This document shows, piece by piece, positions 51,909 through 62,803 of a stretch of 64,000 nucleotides of DNA. Each line of letters begins with the position of its first letter. Within the stretch, counting starts at the first letter, position 1. Origin of the DNA: an uncultured Gammaproteobacteria bacterium (GTDB taxonomy: Bacteria; Pseudomonadota; Gammaproteobacteria; HK1). The notes below the pieces were generated by a model, which was not told where the DNA came from, ran no database searches, and saw nothing but the letters and a program-made list of their open reading frames with translations. The translations under genes and the position numbers were made by a program. The DNA lies in the NCBI GenBank assembly GCA_958295835.1, contig OY282378.1, positions 3,497,694 to 3,561,693 on the forward strand, written 5' to 3'.

Positions 51909-52903
51909 CGGCTGCCGTTTTCATGCCTCGGTACGGATTGCGTGCCGCGGCTCGTACCGGCGCCTTCGCATCCGGGGTTGCCGGCTTGTGTCTGCTTGCC
52001 GGCTTGACGGGGTTCCTCGCAGGGTGCGGCGGCGGCGGTGCGTTGGCGCCGGTGCAATCGCCGACCGAGCCGGCAGTACCGGGCCGTGGGCGTGAGCATG
52101 TAGTAGGCAAGGGGGAAACGCTCTACTCGATCGCCTGGCGTCACGGTACCGACTACCGCGTGCTTGCCGGAGTCAACTCGATTCGTGATCCCTACACGAT
52201 CCATCCGGGACAACGCCTCCTCATTCCGGGGCCGGGCGACGTTGTGCCGCCGGCGTCCGAACCGGACGCGGCGCCGAGCGGCCCGGCTGCCCCGGGCGAT
52301 GTATCGACCCACGGGATTGGTACGCCGGAGGCCCCGGAGGTCACGCCGCTGCCGCCACCGTTGCCGGAACCTTCGGTGGAACCGCCACGCAAGGCTGCGG
52401 CGGAGGCGGCAACGCAGCCCCGGCAGCCCTTGCCGGGCCCGGCGGTGAAACCTGCCTCTGAATCTTCACCCACCAGGGTCCCGCGGGAGGCGCCGGCATC
52501 GAAACCCGTCGCGGATCCGCCGCTTGTGGCCAGAACGGTAGCGGGTGTGGGTTGGACGCGGCCGACCATGGGCCGGACGATCAAGGGCTTTGGACGCGGC
52601 GGCAACAAGGGGCTCGACATCGCAGGCGCATTCGAGCAACCCATCCGTTCGGCGGCGCCCGGGCGAGTCGTCTACGCGGGCAGCGGACTCGTCGGTTACG
52701 GAAAGCTCGTCATCGTCAAGCACAACAATCGCCTTCTGAGCGCCTATGCCCACAACGAGAGGCTGCACGTGGGAGAAGGAGATCAGGTGAAGGGCGGCCA
52801 GCATATTGCCGACATGGGACGGTCGGCCAAGGGACGTGTCATGCTGCACTTCGAGATTCGACGTGACGGAAAGCCCGTCGATCCTCTCAGGTTCCTGCCC
52901 TGA
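51905..52903 (+). CDS. nlpD: LysM/M23-domain lipoprotein, NlpD-like
   Basis: About 332 residues. A lipoprotein signal ends in FLAGC, then a LysM repeat (HVVGKGETLYSIAWRHGTDY) and a roughly 120-residue Pro/Ala-rich linker. The LytM domain follows: GRGGNKGLDIAGAFEQPIRS, YGKLVIVKHNNRLLSAYAHN and MLHFEIRRDGKPVDPLRFLP. As in E. coli NlpD, Asn replaces the first zinc His, so it is probably a catalytically dead activator of amidase AmiC. Start could be GTG 51905, which overlaps pcm, or ATG 51923. rpoS, which normally follows nlpD, is not here. Confidence 0.92.
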   Translation: MTAAVFMPRYGLRAAARTGAFASGVAGLCLLAGLTGFLAGCGGGGALAPVQSPTEPAVPGRGREHVVGKGETLYSIAWRHGTDYRVLAGVNSIRDPYTIHPGQRLLIPGPGDVVPPASEPDAAPSGPAAPGDVSTHGIGTPEAPEVTPLPPPLPEPSVEPPRKAAAEAATQPRQPLPGPAVKPASESSPTRVPREAPASKPVADPPLVARTVAGVGWTRPTMGRTIKGFGRGGNKGLDIAGAFEQPIRSAAPGRVVYAGSGLVGYGKLVIVKHNNRLLSAYAHNERLHVGEGDQVKGGQHIADMGRSAKGRVMLHFEIRRDGKPVDPLRFLP

Positions 52904-52932
52904 CAGGATCCAATCGTCCACAACAGCTTCGA

Positions 52933-53322
52933 TCAGCAATCCCGTTGCACGACAGGCAGCAGCAGCGCCACGACCTTGCGCCCTTCCGCGCTGAGGATGT
53001 TGTAAGTGCGGCATGCTGCGGAGGTCGACATGATCTCGACCCCGATACCGGCGCGCGTCAGCGGAGCGAGAAGTCCGGGCGACAGGAAGACGTGACGCGA
53101 ACCGGTGCCTATGATGACGAGTTCCGGATCCTGTTCGCGAAGCTGCTCGATCGTGGCGGCGTTCAGATCGTCGGTCCCGCGCTCCTCGAAGTCCGTCGCA
53201 AGCACACCCGGACCGAGCAGCACCGTTCCCGTGAACGTGGTCTCGTTTATGGTGACGAACCCGGCGCCGTACGCGGTGATCCGTTGTCCGCCCGCGGTCG
53301 TGCGGTCCGAATGGAGCTTCAT
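52933..53322 (-). CDS. Mth938-like (DUF498) domain protein
   Basis: 129-residue small protein of the Mth938/NDUFAF3-like fold: ITAYGAGFVTINETTFTGTV, ELVIIGTGSRHVFLSPGLLA and GVEIMSTSAACRTYNILSAE then GRKVVALLLP. The family has no assigned bacterial function; the mitochondrial relative helps build complex I. ATG 53322 gives the usual beginning (KLHSDRTTAGGQ). It is transcribed away from adk and converges on nlpD. Confidence 0.88.
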   Translation of the reverse strand: MKLHSDRTTAGGQRITAYGAGFVTINETTFTGTVLLGPGVLATDFEERGTDDLNAATIEQLREQDPELVIIGTGSRHVFLSPGLLAPLTRAGIGVEIMSTSAACRTYNILSAEGRKVVALLLPVVQRDC

Positions 53323-53339
53323 TCCGGCCCCCGGCATGA

Positions 53340-54257
<918 letters not shown>

Positions 54258-54385
54258 CGAGCCCAGGTGCGGCACGTCGAGACGCTTCCCGTGTAATCCG
54301 CCCTCGTTCACTGCGAATTGCCATCTTCGGATGAAGGTGGAACACTTGCCGCTCGTTCCCCCGGCGGTGTTGTCCGAGATACGCG

Positions 54386-54874
54386 ATGATCGACGCAGAC
54401 GGATTCAGGCCCAACGTGGGGATTATCATTCACAACGACGCGGGTCGAGTGCTCTGGGCGCGCCGTATCGGCCAGGATGCCTGGCAGTTCCCGCAGGGGG
54501 GCATCAAGGCGCACGAATCGCCCGTGGACGCCCTGTATCGGGAGCTCCGGGAAGAGCTCGGTCTGTCTCCGGTCCATGTCGAGCTTGTCGGCCAGACGCG
54601 CGACTGGCTTCGTTACCGCCTCCCCCGGCGATATATCCGACGCAGGCCCGGGACTACCTGCATCGGACAGAAGCAACGATGGTTTCTGCTACGCCTGCTC
54701 GGCGGTGAAGACGACGTGCAGGTCGACGCGAGCGAGCAGCCGGAGTTCGACTACTGGAAATGGGTCAACTACTGGCACCCGACGCGCGAGGTCGTGTTCT
54801 TCAAACGCGGCGTTTACCGCCGCGCGTTGAAAGAGCTTGCTCCGTTCCACTATCGCAGACTTGCCTGTGGCTGA
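54386..54874 (+). CDS. rppH: RNA pyrophosphohydrolase
   Basis: 162-residue Nudix hydrolase that removes pyrophosphate from mRNA 5' ends and so triggers decay. The Nudix box [20 protein letters not shown] then LGL is complete. [21 protein letters not shown] and the C-terminal [20 protein letters not shown] are RppH-specific. The 128 bases before it hold no gene. Confidence 0.95.
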   Translation: MIDADGFRPNVGIIIHNDAGRVLWARRIGQDAWQFPQGGIKAHESPVDALYRELREELGLSPVHVELVGQTRDWLRYRLPRRYIRRRPGTTCIGQKQRWFLLRLLGGEDDVQVDASEQPEFDYWKWVNYWHPTREVVFFKRGVYRRALKELAPFHYRRLACG

Positions 54875-55022
54875 GGGTTGCCGATGCATGCGGTACTCCC
54901 GAGTGCGCCGGTGCATGGCGCGGCCTCCGTGTCGGTGACCGACACCGGGCCGGCGAGGTCGCGACGCAAGAGCGGACCTGCGGGTGGCCCGGCGCCCCGC
55001 GTGCGGTTTCCGTCAGCTCCCG

Positions 55023-56105
55023 ATGTGGCCTGATCGCCGACTGCTCGATCTTCTCGGAATCGAGCTGCCGATCATTCAGGCGCCGATGGCGGGCGCGACC
55101 GACGCAGCGATGTCCGTCGCCGTCAGTGAGTCAGGCGGTCTCGGTTCGTTGCCATGCGCCCTGTTGACCGCCGAAAGGGCGCGCGCCGAAATCGGGGTGA
55201 TCCGCCAGCATACCAACCGGCCACTCAACGTGAATTTCTTCTGTCACTCGATGCCGGATCCCGATCCCGCACGCGAGAAGATCTGGAGGTCGCGGTTCGA
55301 TCCGTACTGTGCAGAGCTCGGGCTCGATCCTTCGTCGACGGCGCCAGCGCCCGGTCGGGCTCCATTCAACGACGAGATGTGCGACTTGGTGGAAGAGCTC
55401 GCGCCGGAAGTCGTGAGCTTTCACTTCGGACTTCCCGAACCACGCCTGCTCGGCCGAGTGAAGCGGCTGGGTTGCAAGGTGCTCAGCTCGGCGACCACCG
55501 TCGACGAGGCCCGCTGGCTGGCCGACCACGGTTGTGATGCGGTGATCGCGCAGGGATATGAAGCCGGCGGCCACCGTGGCATGTTCCTGACCGATGCGGT
55601 GGATCCGCAGCCGGGCACCATGGCGCTTGTTCCGCAGGTTGTCGATGCGATCGGTGTGCCGGTCGTCGCAGCCGGCGGCATCGCGGATGGCCGGGGCATC
55701 GCCGCCGCCTTCGCGCTCGGAGCGGCGGGCGTACAGATCGGCACTGCGTACCTGCTTGCATCGGAGTCGACGATTTCCGGCCTGCATCGTGCCGCACTCG
55801 CAACGGCCCGTGACGATGGCACGGTACAGACCAACGTATTCACCGGCCGGCCCGCCCGCGGGCTGATCAATCGAGTTGTGCGCGAAATTGGGCCGATGTC
55901 ACCCGATGCGCCCGCGTTCCCGACCGCGGGTGGGGTGATGGCGGCGATCAGAGCCGCGGCCGAAGCAGCCGGCTCGAGCGAATTTTCACCGCTCTGGTCC
56001 GGGCAGGCTGCAAGTCTCTCCCGCCCCGGCAGCGCCCTGGAGTTGACTCGCGCGTTGGCGGCGGATGCCCTCGAACGACTTGGGACACTGGCGCCGCGGC
56101 ATTGA
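55023..56105 (+). CDS. Nitronate monooxygenase family flavoprotein
   Basis: 360-residue FMN-dependent TIM-barrel enzyme. IIQAPMAGATDAAMSVAVSE, VVSFHFGLPEP, AQGYEAGGHRGMFL (containing the proposed catalytic His) and PVVAAGGIADGRGIAAAFAL then GAAGVQIGTAYL are the family blocks. Such proteins detoxify propionate 3-nitronate or act as enoyl-type reductases in some subgroups. ATG 55023 starts just before WPDRRLLDLLGIELPIIQAP, the family beginning; the frame is open further upstream. Confidence 0.9.
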   Translation: MWPDRRLLDLLGIELPIIQAPMAGATDAAMSVAVSESGGLGSLPCALLTAERARAEIGVIRQHTNRPLNVNFFCHSMPDPDPAREKIWRSRFDPYCAELGLDPSSTAPAPGRAPFNDEMCDLVEELAPEVVSFHFGLPEPRLLGRVKRLGCKVLSSATTVDEARWLADHGCDAVIAQGYEAGGHRGMFLTDAVDPQPGTMALVPQVVDAIGVPVVAAGGIADGRGIAAAFALGAAGVQIGTAYLLASESTISGLHRAALATARDDGTVQTNVFTGRPARGLINRVVREIGPMSPDAPAFPTAGGVMAAIRAAAEAAGSSEFSPLWSGQAASLSRPGSALELTRALAADALERLGTLAPRH

Positions 56106-56131
56106 TATCGAGAGGGCCCGAGCGGCCTGCC

Positions 56132-56162
56132 GCCCACTGGCCAGAGACCAAACGAAGTGGGC
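56132..56162 (-). terminator. Hairpin between the nitronate monooxygenase gene and ssrA
   Basis: GCCCACT and AGTGGGC pair around a 17-base loop between two convergent genes. No T-run is visible on either side, so the terminator role is tentative. Confidence 0.35.
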
Positions 56163-56178
56163 CGTACCGTCGCGATGA

Positions 56179-56536
56179 TGGTGGAGGCGGCGGGAATCGA
56201 ACCCGCGTCCGCGAGCACTTCGCCTTCGGCTCTACATGCTTAGCCGCGTCTTTTTGTTTAACCGCATCGCGACCCGACGGGCAGGGCTGCGAAACGGCGA
56301 GCCTCCAGGGATCTGACGGCATCGAGTGAGGCACTCGGAGCCGCGGGCTTGTGTGAGTCGACCTCCGGAATCCGCACGCACAAGCACATGGCGGTCGAAG
56401 GCTGGCTGCTGCTTAAGCGGCCAGAGCGTAGTTGTCGTCGTTGGCAACTAATGCGTTGCAGCCGGATTCACGAGGAAGCTGCATCCTCGGCATGCACCTC
56501 GGGTTTCGTCACCCACGTCGAAGCCATGTCGCCCCC
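56179..56536 (-). ncRNA. ssrA: Transfer-messenger RNA
   Basis: 358 bases. The tRNA-like ends pair as GGGGGCG (5') with CGCCTCC before the ACCA 3' end, and the T arm GACGCGGGTTCGATTCCCGC is intact. The internal message resumes at GCC 56445 and reads ANDDNYALAA followed by TAA (56413-56415), marking stalled proteins for ClpXP and other proteases. The 5' part (GGGGGCGACATGGCTTCGAC) is typical. Pseudoknot detail was not drawn. Confidence 0.97.
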
Positions 56537-56630
56537 ATGAAGTGGTGAACATAGTGTACGGCCTGATTCACAGGATCGCCAGCCCCATGGCCGGAGCGAA
56601 CGGATATGCTGGCCGCCGCGGACTATCGGA

Positions 56631-57389
56631 TTATCGCGTGCCGCCCGGTGACAGAGTGAGCACTTCCACTCCGGATGCGGTGACCGCGACGGTGTGCTCC
56701 CACTGGGCGGAGAGGCTTCGATCCTTGGTCACCACCGTCCAGCCGTCCTTGAGGAGCTTCACGTGACGCCGGCCCGCATTCACCATCGGCTCGATGGTGA
56801 ACGTCCAGCCCTCTTCGAGCACCTCTCGGGTTCCCGGCGTCCCGTAGTGCAGCACTTGGGGCTCCTCGTGGAAGCTGCGCCCTATGCCATGACCGCAGTA
56901 CTCGCGCACCACCGAGTAGCCGTGCCGCTCGGCGTAGCGCTGGATTGCATGGCCGATGTCCCCGAGGCGGATTCCGGGACGTACCATCTCTATCCCGACC
57001 CACATCGCCTCGCGCGCGACGCGACACAGACGGCGGGCGGCGATGGACGGCTCCCCGACGAACAACATGCGACTGGTATCTCCGTGAAATCCGTCCTTGA
57101 CGACGGTGATGTCCACATTGACGATATCGCCGTTCTTCAGGCGTTTCTCGCCGGGGATGCCGTGACACACCTGATGGTTGACCGACGTGCAAATCGACTT
57201 CGGGAACCCGTGGTAGTCGAGGGGTGCGGGAATCGCGTGCTGGATGTTGACGATGTGGTCATGGCACAGGGCGTCGAGCTCCGCGGTCGTGATGCCCGGC
57301 CTCATGTGCGTGCTCGCCAGGTCGAGCACCTCGGCCGCGAGACGGCCGGCCGCCCTCATCTTCTCGATGTCCTCGGGTGACTTCCGCAT
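56631..57389 (-). CDS. map: Methionine aminopeptidase, type I
   Basis: 252 residues removing N-terminal Met from new proteins. The metal ligands lie in GDIVNVDITVVKDGFHGDTS (two Asp), GHGIGRSFHEEP (His), FTIEPMVNAG (Glu) and SAQWEHTVAVT (Glu). ATG 57389 gives the usual KSPEDIEKMRAAGRLAAEVL beginning with GGGGAAG close upstream; an ATG 31 codons earlier lacks support. Divergent from rpsB, the normal gammaproteobacterial layout. Confidence 0.95.
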   Translation of the reverse strand: MRKSPEDIEKMRAAGRLAAEVLDLASTHMRPGITTAELDALCHDHIVNIQHAIPAPLDYHGFPKSICTSVNHQVCHGIPGEKRLKNGDIVNVDITVVKDGFHGDTSRMLFVGEPSIAARRLCRVAREAMWVGIEMVRPGIRLGDIGHAIQRYAERHGYSVVREYCGHGIGRSFHEEPQVLHYGTPGTREVLEEGWTFTIEPMVNAGRRHVKLLKDGWTVVTKDRSLSAQWEHTVAVTASGVEVLTLSPGGTR

Positions 57390-57507
57390 GATCTTCCCCG
57401 AAGGCCTGCGGAAGCGTGGCAAGGCCGCTCTCGCCTGATTCGCGAGACGTTCGCGCGCGGTCGGGGAGGTGCCGAATCGCATGTCCGATGCCCGTTGACG
57501 GAGAAAT

Positions 57508-57535
57508 TGTCGCTACAACCCACTTATGATATAAA
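57508..57535 (+). promoter_or_regulatory. Likely rpsB promoter
   Basis: TTGTCG, 16 bases, TATAAA in the AT-rich patch of the map-rpsB divergent gap, about 140 bases before the rpsB ATG. The leader in between could carry S2 autoregulation, but I could not fold it. Confidence 0.5.
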
Positions 57536-57672
57536 GCGCGCCCCTCGGGAAGCAACGAGGTTGGCGTCATTCCACACATGCACCGACACGTGCGTCCGGG
57601 TGCCGAGAACGCGGGTTCGAGGTAGACGTCACGGAGTGCATGGAGGCTCAACCCGTCACAAAGGCAGACACC

Positions 57673-58617
57673 ATGACAGCAGTGTCGATGCGCGACATGC
57701 TGGAGGCCGGCGTCCATTTCGGTCACCAGACGCGCTTCTGGAACCCGAGGATGCGCCCCTACATCTTCGGCGAACGCAACAAGATTCACATCATCGACCT
57801 CGAGAAATCCCTTCCTCTCTACAACGACGCGCTGAATTTTCTCGGCCGCATGGCGGCCAGCGGTGGAACCATCCTGTTCGTCGGCACCAAGCGGGCGGCG
57901 CAGGAATGTATTGCAGCCGAAGCGCAGCGGTGCGCAATGCCCTACGTCAACCGGCGCTGGCTTGGCGGCATGCTGACCAACTATCGCACCGTCAAGCAGT
58001 CGATCAAACGGTTGAAGGATCTCGAGGCGTTGATCGAGGAAGGCGGTCTCGATCGGGTGAGCAAGAAAGAAGGGCTCTCGCTTCAGCGCGAGCTCGCGAA
58101 GCTGGAGCGCGGTCTGGGCGGCATCAAGAACATGGATGGCATTCCTGACGTGCTGTTCATCATCGACGTCGGGTACGAAAAAATCGCGGTGGCCGAGGCA
58201 GTGACGTTGGGCATTCCGGTCGTCGCGGTCGTCGATACGAACAATCCTCCCGATGGTGTCGACTACATCATCCCCGGGAACGACGACGCGATTCGCTCGA
58301 TCGAGCTGTACGTCGCGGGCGCCGCCACCGCCATTCTCGAAGGTCGTGAATCGGCGCAACTGGAAGTCGCGGCAGCGGTCGGCTCCAGCGTCGGGGCCGA
58401 CGGCGAGTCTGCCGGTACAGGCAAGGCAACGAGACGGAAGAAGGCCTCGACCAGGAAAAGAACAGAGGTGGTTACGAAGAAGAACCCCTCGAGCCGACAG
58501 CCGGCCGCCGCATCGGACGACTCGGGAGGAGGCGGCGCCGAAGCCTCGGCGGTCGATGCCGAAGCAGCCGGTGGCGGGGGGGAGTCGGCGCAGAGCGGGG
58601 AGTCGGCGCAGGGCTGA
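57673..58617 (+). CDS. rpsB: 30S ribosomal protein S2 with extended C-terminus
   Basis: 314 residues, longer than the usual 230-250. [57 protein letters not shown] and [20 protein letters not shown] are canonical. After about residue 240 a basic then acidic Gly/Ser/Ala-rich tail follows, ending in an 18-bp tandem repeat ([12 protein letters not shown]). ATG 57673 is chosen for the conserved start; ATG 57640 would add 11 residues. Confidence 0.96.
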   Translation: MTAVSMRDMLEAGVHFGHQTRFWNPRMRPYIFGERNKIHIIDLEKSLPLYNDALNFLGRMAASGGTILFVGTKRAAQECIAAEAQRCAMPYVNRRWLGGMLTNYRTVKQSIKRLKDLEALIEEGGLDRVSKKEGLSLQRELAKLERGLGGIKNMDGIPDVLFIIDVGYEKIAVAEAVTLGIPVVAVVDTNNPPDGVDYIIPGNDDAIRSIELYVAGAATAILEGRESAQLEVAAAVGSSVGADGESAGTGKATRRKKASTRKRTEVVTKKNPSSRQPAAASDDSGGGGAEASAVDAEAAGGGGESAQSGESAQG

Positions 58618-58655
58618 GCCCGACCCGGCCTCGAATCGGAAAGGACATCGGATCG

Positions 58656-59543
58656 ATGCAGATAACGGCGGCGATGGTGAAGGAGCTTCGAGAGCGCACC
58701 GGAGCGGGCATGATGAATTGCAAGCGAGCGCTCACCGAAGCGGCGGGTGATTTGGAGAAGGCCATCGAGATCATGCGCTTGTCCGGTCAGGCAATCGCGC
58801 ACAGGAAGGCGGGCAGGATCACGGCCGAGGGCGCGGTCGCGATCAGGATGGACGGTTCGGGGCGGCGCGCGGCCATGGTCGAGGTCAATTGCGAGACCGA
58901 CTTCGTAGCGAAGGAAGTCGCGTTTCGCGGTTTTGTGGACGCGGTCTGCGCCCGAGTACTCGCGGCGGATCCCGCCGGTGTCGACGAGCTCGGGGGGTTG
59001 CCTCTCGACGGCCAGGGAGGTCCGGGCATCGAGGAGGAGCGACGCGCGCTCGTCGCGAAGATCGGCGAGAACGTCAGCGTCCGGCGGTTCGCGACATTCG
59101 ATTCGCAAGGGGGACGGCTCGGCACTTACGTCCATGGCACCCGAATCGGTGTCGTCGTCGATCTGGAGGGTGCGGATGACCTCGTGGCGAGGGACGTCGC
59201 GATGCACGTCGCGGCGAGCCGGCCGGTGGCGGTCGGAGAGTCGGACGTGCCGGAGGAGATGCTCGGCAGGGAACGGGAGATTCTCGAAGCGCAAGTCGCC
59301 GACAGCGGAAAACCTCCCGAGATCCGGAAGAAGATACTGGCCGGACGACTCGCGAAGTTCCTGAAGGAGATTACCCTGCTTGGCCAGCCATTCGTCAAGG
59401 ATCCGGACCGGTCGGTCGCGGAATATCTACGCGCATCGGGAGCTGCCGTGCTCCGCTTCGAGCGGTTCGAGGTGGGTGAGGGAATCGAAAGGAAGGCCGA
59501 GAATTTTGCCGAAGAAGTGATGGCTCAGGCACGCGGCCACTGA
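58656..59543 (+). CDS. tsf: Elongation factor Ts
   Basis: 295-residue nucleotide exchange factor for EF-Tu. [20 protein letters not shown] then [18 protein letters not shown] is the family start, and [20 protein letters not shown] the second signature. [20 protein letters not shown] and a C-terminal coiled-coil region follow. Its stop overlaps the pyrH ATG by one base (TGATG). Confidence 0.97.
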   Translation: MQITAAMVKELRERTGAGMMNCKRALTEAAGDLEKAIEIMRLSGQAIAHRKAGRITAEGAVAIRMDGSGRRAAMVEVNCETDFVAKEVAFRGFVDAVCARVLAADPAGVDELGGLPLDGQGGPGIEEERRALVAKIGENVSVRRFATFDSQGGRLGTYVHGTRIGVVVDLEGADDLVARDVAMHVAASRPVAVGESDVPEEMLGREREILEAQVADSGKPPEIRKKILAGRLAKFLKEITLLGQPFVKDPDRSVAEYLRASGAAVLRFERFEVGEGIERKAENFAEEVMAQARGH

Positions 59544-60319
59544 TGGCTGCGTCCAGTGAAGCGGCGAACGCTACTGCCGCCGGAGTCGTCTACCGGCGCG
59601 TGCTGCTGAAGCTCAGCGGTGAGGCGCTTATGGGGGTGGAGCGCTTCGGAATCGATCCGGAGTCGCTGCTGGCGGTGGCGCGTGGGGTCGGCGAGCTCCG
59701 GGCGATGGGCGTCGAGGTCGCGCTCGTCATAGGAGCGGGAAACATGTTCCGCGGCGCCGATCTGGTGAGGGGGGGGATGGAAAGGGTCACCGCCGATCAT
59801 ATCGGCATGCTCGCGACGGTGGTCAATGCACTTGCTTTACAGGACGCGCTGGAGCGCAGCGGACTCATCGCGAGGGTGATGTCCGCGATTCGGATCAACG
59901 AGCTGTGCGAGCCTTATCTGCGGCGGCGGGCGATGCGACACCTGGAGAAGGGCAGGGTGGTGATTTTCGCAGCCGGTACCGGAAACCCGTTCTTCACCAC
60001 CGACACCGCCGCCAGCCTCCGGGCGGTGGAAGTCGAGGCGAACCTGATGATCAAGGCAACGAAGGTGGATGGCGTCTACTCGGCCGACCCGCTTTCCAAC
60101 CCCACCGCTCGCCGATTCGTGCGGCTCGATTTCGACCAGGTGTTGGAAAGGAAGCTGTCGGTGATGGATGCGACGGCGATCGTCATGTGCCGGGACAACG
60201 ATATGCCGTTGCGGGTCGTCGACATGGACAAGCCCGGAGTGCTCGTGCGATCCGTGATGGGAGAGGATGAGGGTACGCTGGTCGAGAACGTACCGAATGA
60301 TGCGGGTTCAGGTGTATAG
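59543..60319 (+). CDS. pyrH: Uridylate kinase
   Basis: 258-residue UMP kinase of the amino-acid kinase fold. [72 protein letters not shown] and [13 protein letters not shown] are the substrate and phosphate sites. Between tsf and frr, as in most proteobacteria. Confidence 0.97.
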   Translation: MAASSEAANATAAGVVYRRVLLKLSGEALMGVERFGIDPESLLAVARGVGELRAMGVEVALVIGAGNMFRGADLVRGGMERVTADHIGMLATVVNALALQDALERSGLIARVMSAIRINELCEPYLRRRAMRHLEKGRVVIFAAGTGNPFFTTDTAASLRAVEVEANLMIKATKVDGVYSADPLSNPTARRFVRLDFDQVLERKLSVMDATAIVMCRDNDMPLRVVDMDKPGVLVRSVMGEDEGTLVENVPNDAGSGV

Positions 60320-60351
60320 TCCGGCTGCCTTCCGATGATCCCGTGAGCGCG

Positions 60352-60909
60352 ATGGTCGACGACATCAAGAACGACGCTGGTGCCCGCATGGCAAGGAGCG
60401 TCGAGGCACTGCGTCACGAGCTGGGGAAGATACGTACCGGGCGCGCCCACGCGAGCCTGCTGGACCATGTCACGGTGAGCTATTACGGAAGCGACGTTCC
60501 CTTGAATCAAGTGGCGAGCGTCACCGTGTCCGATCCCCGCACGCTCGCGGTTTCTCCGTGGGAGAAGAAGATTGTCCCCGATATCGAGAAGGCGATCGTA
60601 CGCTCGGACCTCGGGCTCAATCCGGTCACGAGTGGTGACGTGATCCGAGTACCGCTGCCGCCGCTCACCGAGGAGCGGCGCAAGGAAATGACACGCGTAG
60701 TCCGACAGGAAGCCGAGCAGGCGCGAATAGCGGTCCGCAATATTCGTCGTGCCGCCAACCAGCAACTCAAGGCGCTCGTCAAGGACGCGCATCTTCCGGA
60801 AGATACGGAGAAGCGCGCGGAAGCGGACATCCAGAAGCTGACGGATCGCCATATCGCCCGGATCGATTCAGTGCTCGAAGAGAAGGAGCACGATCTGATG
60901 GAGATCTGA
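60352..60909 (+). CDS. frr: Ribosome recycling factor
   Basis: 185 residues splitting ribosomes after termination. VDDIKNDAGARMARSVEALR, LGKIRTGRAHASLLDHVTV, YYGSDVPLNQVASV and PPLTEERRKEMTRVVRQEAE match the family throughout. ATG 60352 gives the usual start; GTG 60343 is in frame but neither has a strong ribosome site. Confidence 0.96.
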   Translation: MVDDIKNDAGARMARSVEALRHELGKIRTGRAHASLLDHVTVSYYGSDVPLNQVASVTVSDPRTLAVSPWEKKIVPDIEKAIVRSDLGLNPVTSGDVIRVPLPPLTEERRKEMTRVVRQEAEQARIAVRNIRRAANQQLKALVKDAHLPEDTEKRAEADIQKLTDRHIARIDSVLEEKEHDLMEI

Positions 60910-60915
60910 TCTCGC

Positions 60916-61728
60916 ATGAGTTCGTCTCCTCTCCCGGATGTCGATACCACCACGGCATTCCTGGATCGCAGTCTGCAGCGCGACACAACGCGCGGGAAGA
61001 ACAACCTGCCCCGTCATGTAGCGATCGTCATGGACGGGAGCGGCCGCTGGGCGAGACGCCGCCGGTTGCCGCGGTTTGCGGGTCATCGGGCCGGCGTCGA
61101 TGCCGCCAAGGGCATTGTCCGGGCTTGTGGCGAGAAGGAGATCGAAGTCCTTACCCTCTTCGCGTTCTCGAGTGAGAACTGGAGCCGGCCCCCGGAGGAG
61201 GTGGAGATGCTCATGGGGCTGTTCACTGCGGTCCTGGAGCAGGAGGCTCGCAATCTGCGGGATTACAATGTCCGCCTGGAGGTTGTCGGGGAGCGCAGGA
61301 CGCTCAACGACATGCTGCGCAAATGCATTGTCCAGGCCGAGGAGCTGACGCGCGAAAACACCGGCCTGCGACTGATCATCGCCATGAATTATGGCGGACG
61401 CTGGGACTTGACCCAGGCCTGCCGCGCGATCGCGGACAGAGTCCGCGCCGGCAAGCTCGATCCCGACTCGATTACCCCCGAGCTCATCGACAAGTTCCTG
61501 TCATTGCCGGAGTCGCCAGCCCCCGACTTGTTGATCCGCACCGGTGGGGAGATGCGCGTCAGCAACTTTCTCATCTGGCACCTCGTCTATACCGAGCTCT
61601 ACTTCACGGACATCCTCTGGCCGGATTTCGACCAGGGGTCGCTGGATGCGGCGCTGGATGACTTCGCGAGGCGCCAACGTCGATTCGGCCGCACTTCCGA
61701 GCAGGTCGTTCACACGCGAACGAGCTGA
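60916..61728 (+). CDS. uppS: Undecaprenyl diphosphate synthase
   Basis: 270-residue cis-prenyltransferase making the lipid carrier for peptidoglycan. The first conserved region reads HVAIVMDGSGRWARRRRLPR: the near-invariant Asn of MDGNGRW is Ser here. Other blocks are normal: FAFSSENWSRPPEEVEMLM, LRLIIAMNYGGRWDLTQA and DLLIRTGGEMRVSNFLIWHL then VYTELYFTDILWPDF. A 30-residue N-terminal extension precedes the first block. Confidence 0.96.
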   Translation: MSSSPLPDVDTTTAFLDRSLQRDTTRGKNNLPRHVAIVMDGSGRWARRRRLPRFAGHRAGVDAAKGIVRACGEKEIEVLTLFAFSSENWSRPPEEVEMLMGLFTAVLEQEARNLRDYNVRLEVVGERRTLNDMLRKCIVQAEELTRENTGLRLIIAMNYGGRWDLTQACRAIADRVRAGKLDPDSITPELIDKFLSLPESPAPDLLIRTGGEMRVSNFLIWHLVYTELYFTDILWPDFDQGSLDAALDDFARRQRRFGRTSEQVVHTRTS

Positions 61729-61936
61729 GCCGATGCCGGTCGTCGAGAGTCAGCCCCGGGGTCGTGGCCTCGGCACGGGAACCGGTCATGGCCCGCGAGA
61801 CAGGGCTGGCACTCGCCGAATCGGCGGTAGAATGACCGGCAACGCCGCATGACGGCAAAGGCAAGCGGATTCAGCGCGATCATCGTTTTGTCGCAGCAAG
61901 CGTCGTACGCGGCCGCCGCGCGCAGGCCGCCGGCCC
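61729..61936. other. Gap between uppS and cdsA
   Basis: About 208 bases, unusual because uppS and cdsA normally touch. A TAGAAT -10-like word lies near 61810. I see no gene. Confidence 0.4.
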
Positions 61937-62803
61937 GTGTCGACTGACGTGGCCGCGTCCGCCCGCGGTGATTCGCTTCCCCGGCGAGTGGTCACCGCGG
62001 CAGTCGCGATGCCGGTCGTCGTAGTCGCGGTTCTCGCCTTGCCCACCGGATGGCTCGCATTGGTCCTTGCAGTGGTCGCGGTCGGGGCGAGCATCGAGTG
62101 GGCTCGCATCGCGACGCCGCACCGCACCGCCGGGCGCGGATTCGCGCTGGTCATCGCCGGATCGGTGTTGTTGTTGTGGCTTGCCGGATCGCAGTGGCTC
62201 GGCTGGCTCGGAATTCCGTGCGCGATGTCGCTCGTGTGGTGGTGCATCGCGCTCGTGTGGATCATCCGGTTCGAGCAGGGCCAGGAGGTGGCGGCGCTCG
62301 ATACCGCGATCGTGGGAGGCATCGTCGGATGGATGGTCATCGTGCCGACTTGGGCGGGGCTGGTATACGTGCACGCTTCCGGCGAGGACGGTCCGTCGCG
62401 GGTGCTGTTCATTCTCCTTGTCGTGTGGGCAGCGGACATCGGCGCCTACTTCGTGGGACGCCGGTTCGGCGCCCGCAGGCTTGCGGCGCTCACGAGCCCC
62501 GGCAAATCCGTCGAAGGCATGGCCGGTGGGATGGCTACGGTCGGGATGCTCGGAGTCGCCGCCGGGCTGTGGATGGGTATTCCGGCCGGGCTCGTCGTCC
62601 TGCTCACCCTGCTGTGCGTGGTCGCCGGTGCGCTGTCGGTGCTCGGCGACCTCATGGAAAGCCTCGTCAAGCGGAGATCCGGTGTGAAGGACAGCGGCAA
62701 TCTGCTGCCGGGACACGGTGGCATTCTCGACCGCATCGACAGCCTGACCGCAGGGGCTCCCGCGTTCGCGCTCGGCTTCGACGTTCTCGGGACGCTGCGA
62801 TGA
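61937..62803 (+). CDS. cdsA: Phosphatidate cytidylyltransferase
   Basis: 288-residue inner-membrane enzyme making CDP-diacylglycerol. Seven or eight membrane helices precede the signature [20 protein letters not shown] and [20 protein letters not shown], then [17 protein letters not shown], which holds the catalytic Asp and Lys residues. GTG 61937 is the only start that keeps a short N-terminus. Its stop overlaps the dxr ATG (ATGA). Confidence 0.96.
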   Translation: MSTDVAASARGDSLPRRVVTAAVAMPVVVVAVLALPTGWLALVLAVVAVGASIEWARIATPHRTAGRGFALVIAGSVLLLWLAGSQWLGWLGIPCAMSLVWWCIALVWIIRFEQGQEVAALDTAIVGGIVGWMVIVPTWAGLVYVHASGEDGPSRVLFILLVVWAADIGAYFVGRRFGARRLAALTSPGKSVEGMAGGMATVGMLGVAAGLWMGIPAGLVVLLTLLCVVAGALSVLGDLMESLVKRRSGVKDSGNLLPGHGGILDRIDSLTAGAPAFALGFDVLGTLR

